64,000 bases of DNA, taken from positions 3,867,501 through 3,931,500 of the forward strand of contig NZ_CP047349.1 in assembly GCF_011045835.1 (NCBI RefSeq). The letters run 5' to 3'. Shown in pieces: positions 42,801 through 49,881 of this stretch (positions are counted from its first letter, which is position 1; each line of letters opens with the position of its first letter). This DNA comes from Proteus terrae subsp. cibarius. Lineage in GTDB: Bacteria; Pseudomonadota; Gammaproteobacteria; Enterobacterales; Enterobacteriaceae. The position numbers and the translations under genes were made by a program. The notes below the pieces were generated by a model. The model worked only from the letters and a program-made list of their open reading frames with translations. It searched no databases and had not been told where the DNA came from.

Positions 42801-43584
42801 GCCATTAGGTAAAGATACGGCAACGGTTGTCGGTGGCCTCACATATTCACCTAAAATTAGCCAAAATGGGCAATTAACACTGACCGCAGAGCGCAGAGCC
42901 ATAAAAGATAGTCTACTTTCTTATATGGGGCGTACTGATCCAATGACTGGCGAAAGTTGGGGCCGTGTAACTCGTAACGGCGCTAAAGTTCAATATGCTT
43001 GGGATGATGGAAAAGTTGGGGCTTATGCTGGTGGTGGTTTCTATAACTACGAAGGTAAAAGTGTTGCGAGTAATGATGAAGTGAAAGCGTGGATTGGTTC
43101 TTATGCTAAGTTCTATAAAGATGATCAACAAGAAGTCAAAGCAGGTGTGCATGTTGATTATATGAACTTTAGAAATAACCAAAACTACTTCTCTCTAGGA
43201 CACGGCGGTTATTTTAGTCCACAAGACTATGTATCGGTTTCATTGCCTGTTGCTTATACCCGTCGTTTTGAAAAAGGTGAAGTCTCATTAAATGGTGCAA
43301 TAGGGATACAAAGTTACAAACAGAAAGGTAGCGATTATTTCCCAACGCATGGTTATATGCAAAACGCATTAAATAAAAAGAATGCGAGCGATCCTCGTAT
43401 TAAATCTCAGTACGAAGAAGAAGACGAAACGAATTTTACTTACAGATTAGGTTTAGACGCGAAATATTATTTAAACAAAGAAACCGAGTTAGGTGTCAGC
43501 TTATCGCATGATACATCGGGTGATTATGCTGAAGATAATATGTGGTTACACTTAAAATATACCCCAGACTTCCTGTCTAAATAA
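39883..43584 (+). CDS. bcsC: Cellulose synthase subunit BcsC (TPR periplasmic scaffold and outer-membrane channel)
   Basis: 1233-residue outer-membrane exporter. A signal peptide (about 1-28, SSQVQA) precedes many TPR repeats (about 45-800; for example EAEGYFKQALASDKNDAQAL). The C-terminal BcsC domain (about 850-1233) forms a 16-strand-type beta barrel, ending in alternating hydrophobic residues, MWLHLKYTPDFLSK. It exports the glucan across the outer membrane. It is the longest gene of the window and is 15 bases before bcsD. Confidence 0.94.
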   Translation: MKNHALNIIVQVIYAGCILGASSQVQATAVEANTTATDPTIVSSLIEQANYWHGRAHDERAVEALQKVLIMESNNQDALYLMAFFTAQQGNEKQATYWREKLAQIAPQDPRIEGLKNIRSSQFSEQQLGYARELAKKGQHEEAIKAYQRLFVSSEPPETLALEYYQTMAGVPAMLPQAITGLKQRATLMPDNKETQKALGLTLTYNEETRREGITILGNISSDESAKKGLRQALLWLNVRPDDEVLYKTYLQANPNDKAVAEHFQGAIQGNARQAGYTALNKGKLKEAEGYFKQALASDKNDAQALAGLGYIALRSGDLTTGQRLLNQAAQSGGEQGSKWKQQAEDAGFYAQLRNAQQRAKQGNIQQAIEQLSPLTSASGEKGLSANLLQADLLRKQGNLPAAHQLLSGLYQQNSRNEKVISAYYYLLVQEGQNTKAEQLLAQQSASLRQKLTANTDPSEKLRREAQKALESGNRVQARQLLLQAQRKNPQNNWVYLDLARLMAADGDSVGAKNIISQLQNRRTRDSDYVASLFYVEQKEWDKVFNLLSSHNQQTEAEKELLQRARFHRQLAQADHYRQAGNLVAMRNILRPLINQVADYPNDVGELAEKLVNSGLNDEALQLVESDIAKGTKGSVGNYAGHINVLNELGHYTQASSLINDPALQQETPIVEKKRLEVATKVAQADSLREKGEIKAAYDTLVVALKASPNDPDLLMALSRVYLAQSMPEQSNKILSYLEKEQGKDSKLIQAQIEVALAQKDGRKAQQLLQQIPSSSQPAYLLQAAQIAQLNGENRKALTLLRSAQWQNSDSSLKTSAGQLKALGDSDNATIAGSIYERKEMASVQRSIRELEEKVSPWVQGGVAIRHRNGDKGLSNVTEISAPMSISSVPGEEFRWEFSVNPVSMTSGSVSGERANRFGTGQLQHAERFAKNSDNHDEKNKINADEAGSQRASGVELGLRLSDKDVSFDVGSTPLGKDTATVVGGLTYSPKISQNGQLTLTAERRAIKDSLLSYMGRTDPMTGESWGRVTRNGAKVQYAWDDGKVGAYAGGGFYNYEGKSVASNDEVKAWIGSYAKFYKDDQQEVKAGVHVDYMNFRNNQNYFSLGHGGYFSPQDYVSVSLPVAYTRRFEKGEVSLNGAIGIQSYKQKGSDYFPTHGYMQNALNKKNASDPRIKSQYEEEDETNFTYRLGLDAKYYLNKETELGVSLSHDTSGDYAEDNMWLHLKYTPDFLSK

Positions 43585-43599
43585 TTAAGGAGACAAATA

Positions 43600-44070
43600 A
43601 TGAATAAGCATGACAGTGATATCTTACAATTACCTTTTGAAAGTGGCTGGCAAGATCTAACTCAATTATTATTTTTTCAAATCTTAAATGACAATGATAT
43701 TTCTACTGCTGGAAATAAATTAAGGAACATAGGTAAAGATATTGCCTTACGTTATCCTTTACCTGAAAGCGAAAATATTCAATTACTTGAATCACATATT
43801 AATCGCGTATTAACGCTATTTAAATGGGGTTTTGTCACGATATCTCCTGCAATGAGCGAACTTTTACTGGTTCATTGTGCATGGCCTCATTTTACGCAAA
43901 GCCAAGATGATGAACAGTGGCGTGTTGCAAGTGCCAGTGTTTTAGAAGGGTTATATGAAGGCTGGTTAACGGATCAAGGTGGTAATGCCAAAATGCAAGT
44001 GCATCGTCAATCTACGGATGCAAAAGATGTCTTTATTTTCCGCTATGCGCATAACTCATCAGCTGAATAA
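43600..44070 (+). CDS. bcsD: Cellulose synthase subunit BcsD
   Basis: 156 residues, the length typical of BcsD, with no signal peptide. Family-like segments are ESGWQDLTQLLFFQILND, FKWGFVTISPAMSELLLVHCAWP and SASVLEGLYEGWL. BcsD forms octameric rings that align glucan strands and increase crystallinity in Komagataeibacter and Dickeya. Its presence, and the absence of bcsE, bcsF and bcsG, place this as a type I cellulose operon. AAGGAG is 7 bases before the start. Confidence 0.85.
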   Translation: MNKHDSDILQLPFESGWQDLTQLLFFQILNDNDISTAGNKLRNIGKDIALRYPLPESENIQLLESHINRVLTLFKWGFVTISPAMSELLLVHCAWPHFTQSQDDEQWRVASASVLEGLYEGWLTDQGGNAKMQVHRQSTDAKDVFIFRYAHNSSAE

Positions 44071-44109
44071 TAATATATATGCTTTATTGATGAGCATAGG
44101 AGGTCAAAA

Positions 44110-45021
44110 ATGAATGAAATGATATTTAATGATGATAATTCTAAATGCTTATTAATAAAGCAATTTACTAATAATGTTTTCATGATGTTAGTAACAGATA
44201 TTAATGGCATCATTATTTATGCAAATGAAAAATATTGTGAATTCAATAATGTTCACTTTGAAAATATAAAAGGTAAAAAATACAGTTTATTTAACTTGGT
44301 TGATGAGAATCAAATTAATTATTGTGTAAATGGTAATAATGATAATAAGGGAGTATATAGATTAGAAGCCAAAAGAAATAACGATACACAAAAAGATGTA
44401 TGGGAAGATATTAGTATTATTCCTGTGTTTGATGAAAATAATTTAATTTCTCACTATGTGTTTATTAGCTTAGATATTACTGATAAGGTAGAGCTAAGAA
44501 ACGAGTTATTTAATAAAAGTTATATTGACTCATTAACTGGAATATCTAATCGATTAAGTATTGTTGAAAAAATCGAAAATGAACGCTTAAATATTTCACA
44601 GCCATCTTCATTTTGTCTTGGTATTATAGATTGCGATAAATTCAAATCTATTAATGATCAATTCGGGCATCATGCAGGCGATAAAGTATTGTGTGAAATA
44701 TCAAAACGATTGTCACAATTAGAAAATAGTGAAGTCTATTGTGGGCGGCTTGGTGGCGATGAATTTGCTGTGCTTTTCCCTAAAGGATTACGTTCTTGTT
44801 CTGTGATTTTGTTAGAAATAATAGAATCACTTTGGAAATCAATGGAAAAGCCCATCGATATTAATTCGGATTTTGTGTTAACCCCTTCAATTAGTTTAGG
44901 TATTGCTGAATATCCTAAAGACGGAAAAACATTATCTGAATTATTAAAATCTGCAGATGAAACACTTTATTCTATAAAAGAAATGGGTGGTAATAAATAT
45001 GGGTTTTATTCCGGATTTTAA
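44110..45021 (+). CDS. PAS-GGDEF diguanylate cyclase in the bcs operon
   Basis: 303-residue soluble protein with a PAS domain (about 20-125: GIIIYANEKYCEFNNV, and DITDKVELRNELF as the linker) and a GGDEF domain (about 135-303). The active site is RLGGDEF with GGDEF at 215-219, and substrate-binding IIDCDKFKSINDQFGHHAG precedes it. The I-site position (four residues before YCGRL) reads NSEV rather than RxxD, so product inhibition should be weak or absent. It should make c-di-GMP from GTP for the PilZ domain of BcsA. It is 39 bases after bcsD. AGGAGG precedes the ATG by 6 bases. Confidence 0.9.
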   Translation: MNEMIFNDDNSKCLLIKQFTNNVFMMLVTDINGIIIYANEKYCEFNNVHFENIKGKKYSLFNLVDENQINYCVNGNNDNKGVYRLEAKRNNDTQKDVWEDISIIPVFDENNLISHYVFISLDITDKVELRNELFNKSYIDSLTGISNRLSIVEKIENERLNISQPSSFCLGIIDCDKFKSINDQFGHHAGDKVLCEISKRLSQLENSEVYCGRLGGDEFAVLFPKGLRSCSVILLEIIESLWKSMEKPIDINSDFVLTPSISLGIAEYPKDGKTLSELLKSADETLYSIKEMGGNKYGFYSGF

Positions 45022-45063
45022 ATAAAAGGTTTTAAATAGAATTTTTTAAATAAAGATATATAA

Positions 45064-45077
45064 AAATAACGTTATTT
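45064..45077. promoter_or_regulatory. Palindrome between the GGDEF gene and galU
   Basis: AAATAACGTTATTT is a perfect 14-bp palindrome in the 180-bp gap before galU. The gap is the largest within the operon downstream of bcsA, so it may hold an internal promoter. No regulator is known. Confidence 0.35.
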
Positions 45078-45201
45078 CTTTTTAACGAAGAGAGGATAAC
45101 TGTTTTTAAAATATATCTAGCATTCCTGATGAAATATAAGAGTAAATTTAAAATAATACTAAATATTAGTTTTAGATAAATGTCTATTAGAGGATTTTAT
45201 T

Positions 45202-46161
45202 ATGATGAAAGCGGTTATCCCTGTTGCTGGATTAGGTACTCGTATGTTACCTGCAACGAAATCAATTCCTAAAGAAATGCTGCCAATCGTTGATCGCCCT
45301 TTAATTCAATATATTGTTGAAGAGTGTGCTCAGGCAGGCGTTGAGGAAATTATTTTAGTGACTCACTCTTCTAAAAATTCAATTGCGGATCACTTTGATA
45401 CCAGCTTTGAATTAGAAAATATGCTGGAACAGCGTATTAAAAATAAATTATTAGAAGAAGTGCGCTCAATTTGTCCTGACAATGTCAAAATTGTTCAAAT
45501 TCGCCAAGGCCATGCTTTAGGTTTAGGCCATGCAATTTGCTGTGCACGTCCAGTTATCGGCAATAATCCATTTATTGTTTTACTGCCAGATGTTTTATTA
45601 AATGCACACTATTGCGATCCTCAACATGATAATTTATCAGCAATGATAAAACGTTTTGAAAAAACAGAACGTAGCCAAATTATGGTTGAGCCTGTGCCAA
45701 TGAGCCAAGTACAACAATATGGTGTTGTAGATTGTGAAGGGGTTTTCTGTCCTCAAGGTAATTGGGCTCCTATTCGTCGTATCGTGGAAAAACCCAATCC
45801 TGAAGATGCACCTTCTAATCTTTCTGTTGTTGGCCGTTACGTTTTTTCTGAAGCTATCTGGGAATTATTAGATGGTCTACCAGCTGGCGTAGGTGGTGAA
45901 ATTCAATTAACGGATGCGATTGATTTATTATTGAAAAAAGAAGTCGCTGAAGCATATACCTTAGTGGGTAAATCACATGACTGTGGTAATAAGCTAGGAT
46001 ATATGAAAGCCTTTGTTGAATATGGCCTACATAATTCTGCCTTAAAAGAAGAATTTGCTTCTTGGATGCAGGACTTTTGTGAAAAAACATTGTTACCCAA
46101 AACAGAAGTCATAGAAGAAGATGAAGTAAGTGAAGCACAAAAGATAGTTGCTATCTTTTGA
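45202..46161 (+). CDS. galU: UTP--glucose-1-phosphate uridylyltransferase (GalU paralogue in bcs operon)
   Basis: 319-residue enzyme that makes UDP-glucose, the BcsA substrate. The nucleotidyltransferase signature is intact in [20 protein letters not shown] (about 10-29), unlike GalF, where this loop is altered. Later, [25 protein letters not shown] and [13 protein letters not shown] are all GalU-like. It lies inside the bcs operon, between the GGDEF gene and bcsZ, so it is probably dedicated to cellulose. A housekeeping galU likely exists elsewhere. AGAGG precedes the ATG. Confidence 0.88.
   Translation: MMKAVIPVAGLGTRMLPATKSIPKEMLPIVDRPLIQYIVEECAQAGVEEIILVTHSSKNSIADHFDTSFELENMLEQRIKNKLLEEVRSICPDNVKIVQIRQGHALGLGHAICCARPVIGNNPFIVLLPDVLLNAHYCDPQHDNLSAMIKRFEKTERSQIMVEPVPMSQVQQYGVVDCEGVFCPQGNWAPIRRIVEKPNPEDAPSNLSVVGRYVFSEAIWELLDGLPAGVGGEIQLTDAIDLLLKKEVAEAYTLVGKSHDCGNKLGYMKAFVEYGLHNSALKEEFASWMQDFCEKTLLPKTEVIEEDEVSEAQKIVAIF
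46138..46158 (+). terminator. Hairpin at the 3' end of galU
   Basis: AAAAGATAG pairs with CTATCTTTT around TTG, overlapping the last codons of galU. The downstream T run is broken, so it may only attenuate transcription into bcsZ. Confidence 0.4.
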
Positions 46162-46186
46162 GTTTATCTTGAAATAATATGCAATA

Positions 46187-46215
46187 TGCCGACCGAACTA
46201 AGATGGCGGTCGGCA
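46187..46215 (+). promoter_or_regulatory. Strong hairpin just upstream of bcsZ
   Basis: TGCCGACCG pairs perfectly with CGGTCGGCA around an 11-base loop, GC-rich against its surroundings. The bcsZ ribosome site AGGAG follows 5 bases later (46221-46225). With no T run, it may act on mRNA stability or bcsZ translation. Confidence 0.45.
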
Positions 46216-46234
46216 ATAGCAGGAGAGAAAGTCA

Positions 46235-47263
46235 ATGTCTTTTAGGCACTTATCTCGTTGTAATTTTCTATTTTCCACCTTTTTTATTTTAGGTTTGTTG
46301 CTTATGGTTTCTCCCTCAATACAGGCAGCAGATACCCAAGTAGGATGGCAACAGTTTAAAGAACGCTATATTAAGGATGATGGGCGAGTTATAGACAGCG
46401 CTAACAAAAACATTTCACACTCTGAAGGTCAAGGCTATGGCATGTTAATGGCCGTGATAAGTGATGATCATGAAACATTTAATAAGTTATGGCGCTGGAC
46501 TGCCACTTCTCTTTATCGTGGCGATTTAGGCTTATTTAAGTGGCGTTATGAGCCTGAAAATAGTGAACATACCCCTGATCCTAATAATGCAACAGATGGT
46601 GATATCTTAATTGCGTGGGCATTATTAAAAGCTGGCGAAAAATGGAATGATGAAAGTTACCTTTCAGCTTCTGATTCTATTCAACACGCTATTTTGGAAC
46701 ATACTTTAATTAAGACAAAAAGTTATACCGTACTTTTACCCGGTATTAATGGTTTTAAGACGCCAGAAGAAATTATTATTAATCCATCCTATTTTATTTT
46801 CCCTGCATGGAAAGATTTTTACCGCACAAGTAACGATGTTCGTTGGAAAGTGTTAATTAATGATAGTCAGTCTTTACTTAGAAATATGCGATTTGGTGAA
46901 TATCAATTACCAACAGACTGGGTAAGTTTATATCCAGATGGAAAGATAGAACCGAGTGAAAAATGGCCTGCACGATTTAGCTTTGACGCAATACGTATTC
47001 CGCTTTATTTAGCTTGGGCACATGATGAATTAGCGCTACAACCTTTTGTGCAGTATTGGCAGCAATTTGATCGTTATAAAACCCCAGCTTGGGTAAGTAT
47101 TGATGCTCAAGAGCGCGCTGAATATAACCTTACTCCCGGCATGATGGCGGTGAGAGATTTAACGATGAAAGCACCTATTGAAGATGTCGATTTAAGTGAA
47201 GATACGGATTATTATTCTTCAGCTTTACATTTATTAGCGGCCTTTGCTCAAAACGGACAATAA
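46235..47263 (+). CDS. bcsZ: Periplasmic endo-1,4-beta-glucanase BcsZ (GH8)
   Basis: 342-residue glycoside hydrolase family 8 enzyme with a signal peptide (about 1-31, ending SIQAA). The catalytic acid is E64 in SEGQGYGM, and NATDGDILIAWALLKA (about 118-133) contains the conserved aspartates. It hydrolyses cellulose chains in the periplasm, which is needed for proper export and fibre structure. It is the last gene of the bcs operon. Confidence 0.93.
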   Translation: MSFRHLSRCNFLFSTFFILGLLLMVSPSIQAADTQVGWQQFKERYIKDDGRVIDSANKNISHSEGQGYGMLMAVISDDHETFNKLWRWTATSLYRGDLGLFKWRYEPENSEHTPDPNNATDGDILIAWALLKAGEKWNDESYLSASDSIQHAILEHTLIKTKSYTVLLPGINGFKTPEEIIINPSYFIFPAWKDFYRTSNDVRWKVLINDSQSLLRNMRFGEYQLPTDWVSLYPDGKIEPSEKWPARFSFDAIRIPLYLAWAHDELALQPFVQYWQQFDRYKTPAWVSIDAQERAEYNLTPGMMAVRDLTMKAPIEDVDLSEDTDYYSSALHLLAAFAQNGQ

Positions 47264-47577
47264 GTATATTTAGTTAATTTGAATGATAGATAGCTTAAAT
47301 TCCTTTTAATACAGAAAGGCATTAAGTTATCTATTTTGTTTATATTGATAGTGCTAAAAAATAAATTTATAAATTATTTATACTTATTCAATACTAATAA
47401 GTTAATAGTAATTTGTTATCTCTATGTTTTTGTAACGCTATGTTTTTAAATAATAAATAAACCTTAAGCCATGATCTAAAAATAATTTATTTGATGATAT
47501 TTATGCTAAAGTTATCTCAGTAATTTGACAGTGTTATTAATATAATCTCTCATCAATAATAGAATAGAGGTGAATAA
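47264..47577. other. Gap between bcsZ and the Mop gene
   Basis: 314 bp without a gene. It contains an imperfect hairpin (GATAGCTTAA at 47289-47298 pairing with TTAAGTTATC at 47322-47331, then TATTTTGTTT) that is a likely weak bcsZ terminator. Nothing else is convincing. Confidence 0.45.
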
Positions 47578-48006
47578 ATGAAAGTTTCAGCACGCAATCA
47601 GTTAGTTGGTAAAGTTATTGATATTATTGAAGGTGCCGTTAATAGCGAAGTGATTTTATCTTTAGCCCATGGTGAAAAACTTGCCACAATTATTACTAAA
47701 GAGAGCCGTGACAGTTTAAAAATCAAAAAAGATGGCGAAGCAATTGCCATTATTAAAGCGCCGTGGGTTGTTTTAGCACTGCCTGATTGCGGTTTAAATT
47801 TCTCTGCACGTAACCAATTTTTAGGTAAAGTAACTCAAATCGCACAAGGTGCGGTGAACTCTACCGTTCATTTAGAAACAGCTAAAGGTTTAGAACTGAC
47901 AGCTGTTATTACAAATGAAAGCTTACAAGAGATGGAACTGGTAAAAGGCAGTGATGTTTTAGCGCTAGTGAAGGCATCAAGTGTGATTGTCGCGACACGC
48001 AAATAA
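47578..48006 (+). CDS. Tandem molybdenum-pterin-binding Mop/TOBE protein (ModG-like)
   Basis: 142 residues made of two Mop domains in tandem (about 1-68 and 73-142). The repeats share SARNQ(LVG/FLG)KV and a GAVNS motif followed by an IT(K/N)ES. Such proteins bind molybdate or tungstate oxyanions and act in storage or homeostasis. It faces the formate dehydrogenase-O and selenocysteine genes beyond 49.8 kb, whose product needs molybdenum. It is followed by a strong terminator. Confidence 0.85.
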   Translation: MKVSARNQLVGKVIDIIEGAVNSEVILSLAHGEKLATIITKESRDSLKIKKDGEAIAIIKAPWVVLALPDCGLNFSARNQFLGKVTQIAQGAVNSTVHLETAKGLELTAVITNESLQEMELVKGSDVLALVKASSVIVATRK

Positions 48007-48031
48007 TTGCTAGTTTATTTCTTGAAATAAA

Positions 48032-48063
48032 AAAGAGGCTAAATATCTAGCCTCTTTCTTTTT
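48032..48063. terminator. Bidirectional terminator after the Mop gene
   Basis: AAAGAGGCTA (48032-48041) pairs with TAGCCTCTTT (48048-48057) around AATATC, and TCTTTTT follows. Confidence 0.8.
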
Positions 48064-48122
48064 GATATTAATTATCTTTTTGAATTTATTATCCCGATCA
48101 TCTTTTATTCAGGTAATAAAAA

Positions 48123-49772
48123 TTAATTATCTGTACTACCTGCAACTTTAAGTTTGTTATAGATATAATTTTTATAACTGTTAACTAATTTCTCGTCTTC
48201 ACAGTCATTTAATTTACCTTCACATAAATGGCGCATTTGAATGTTTGCTTTGTAGAAAGGAGATAATGGCAAACGAGCACGTTCCAGTATCATGCCACCT
48301 AAGAAGCTAATATCCGTTAACTCACCCGTTGAAAGTGACGCACCTTGCGTTAGGTTGTCTCTCAATGTGAATTGAGTAATATGCGCGGGGTTAGTAAATG
48401 GTGACAGGTAATTATTTAGCTCAATATTAGGTTGATGATCACCAAAATAGAGAAACATTGTCGGTTTTTCTCTTTGGGCGACAAAATTAGAGAAATCTTT
48501 AATTGCCGGATCACTGGTAATTATTTTTTCCATATAGTGACTAAATTTACCCGGTGCATTACTGCTTTCTGTATGACCTGCTATTTGGTACATATCTCTG
48601 TGTGATTCGTCATAAGGGCCATGTTCATACATGGTTAATGAGAATATAAACAAGGGTTTGTCTGTGCGTTTTTTCAGTACCTCTTCAACGTAGCCCAACA
48701 TATCTTGTGTCGATATTTTCCAGAGATTTTCTTCTAATGTTCCTGGATAACCAAGCTCTTGTGGTTGAATAATTTCATCAACGCCCATTTGCTCATAAGC
48801 ATAACCGGCATGATAAGCACTGCGATTAAATGGGGTGAGTAAGACAGTGTAATAGCCTTCAGCTTTGAGTTGGCGGAATAAACTTTCATTAAGATTATCG
48901 ACAACAAAATAGAATACCGAATTTTTACGCGCACCAAAATCATCCGTATTTAGCCCTGTTAATACAGAAAATTCAGAAAGCCAAGTACCACCACCAAAGG
49001 TTTGTACACGTAAAGGGCTTTGTGCACTCACACCTTCATCTTTTTGGAACATAAATAAATCAGGCAGTGCAACATCTGTATTAAATTGATAAATATGAGG
49101 GTTAACTGTCGATTCCTGTAATAAAACGATAATGTCAGGTTTTATGTCTGTTTGTGTTTCTGGTAATACGGTTTTATTTGCTTGTTCAAGGAAGTAATCC
49201 GCATTTTCCTTGAAATAAGGAGGGTGATAAGCGGTTTGGTAACCAGACATGATTAAATTAGTGACAGTACCTCGTCCACCCGGAAGAGTGCCTTCCCATT
49301 CAGCTTGCCATTTTTCTACGGTGAAATGAATAGTGGTAAACCCAATGACTATTAAGAGTAGGCTACTCATACGCAATGCTGGGCGTGATTTTTGGGAAAA
49401 ACGCCAAGCGATGGACATATTGATAAGAAGCCATATTAGCATCACAATCAATGCAACACCGGCTTCCCAATAATGGCCTAATGTCCCTAAATTCGAGCTA
49501 TCAAAAGCCAAATCAAAATCAGAGAACATTAATGCTTCTTTGTAATAATGAACTTTGAGCTGATTAATAAACTTAGTTATTAGGAAGAGTGTACCGGTGG
49601 TAATAGCCGAAAATAAGACACGAGCAGATAAAATAAAGCAAAGAGAAAAAAGAATAAAATAAGCACCTACTGAAAGAAGTGCAGTATAAATAAACGTTAC
49701 TTTCTCAAAAACAATAAAGAGTGAGGCTATAAGAATAAGTGCAAGATAAGCACTTCCTAATATTTTTTTCAT
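48123..49772 (-). CDS. LTA synthase-family sulfatase-fold membrane transferase
   Basis: 549 residues: five or so N-terminal membrane helices (about 1-165) and a periplasmic alkaline-phosphatase-superfamily domain (about 205-520). The catalytic segment reads LLQESTVNPH (about 220), where the nucleophilic threonine of LtaS is expected, and metal-ligand residues appear in YFGDHQPN. Relatives transfer phosphoglycerol or phosphoethanolamine. It is not BcsG, which has a different domain order. It lies next to the bcs operon on the other strand; a role in decorating a surface polymer is possible but unproven. Confidence 0.8.
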   Translation of the reverse strand: MKKILGSAYLALILIASLFIVFEKVTFIYTALLSVGAYFILFSLCFILSARVLFSAITTGTLFLITKFINQLKVHYYKEALMFSDFDLAFDSSNLGTLGHYWEAGVALIVMLIWLLINMSIAWRFSQKSRPALRMSSLLLIVIGFTTIHFTVEKWQAEWEGTLPGGRGTVTNLIMSGYQTAYHPPYFKENADYFLEQANKTVLPETQTDIKPDIIVLLQESTVNPHIYQFNTDVALPDLFMFQKDEGVSAQSPLRVQTFGGGTWLSEFSVLTGLNTDDFGARKNSVFYFVVDNLNESLFRQLKAEGYYTVLLTPFNRSAYHAGYAYEQMGVDEIIQPQELGYPGTLEENLWKISTQDMLGYVEEVLKKRTDKPLFIFSLTMYEHGPYDESHRDMYQIAGHTESSNAPGKFSHYMEKIITSDPAIKDFSNFVAQREKPTMFLYFGDHQPNIELNNYLSPFTNPAHITQFTLRDNLTQGASLSTGELTDISFLGGMILERARLPLSPFYKANIQMRHLCEGKLNDCEDEKLVNSYKNYIYNKLKVAGSTDN

Positions 49773-49840
49773 GTCTCTTCCGAGTATAGCGATAAAGAAT
49801 AAAGGGATATTTTACAAATATTGTAGGCGATAACCTTAAA

Positions 49841-49866
49841 TAGGCTAAATAACTTTATTTAGCCTA
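49841..49866 (-). terminator. Hairpin after selB
   Basis: TAGGCTAAATA (49841-49851) pairs perfectly with TATTTAGCCTA (49856-49866) around a 4-base loop, just past the selB stop (49882). The T run is poor, so strength is uncertain. Confidence 0.55.
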
Positions 49867-49881
49867 AATTAACATCTGTAT

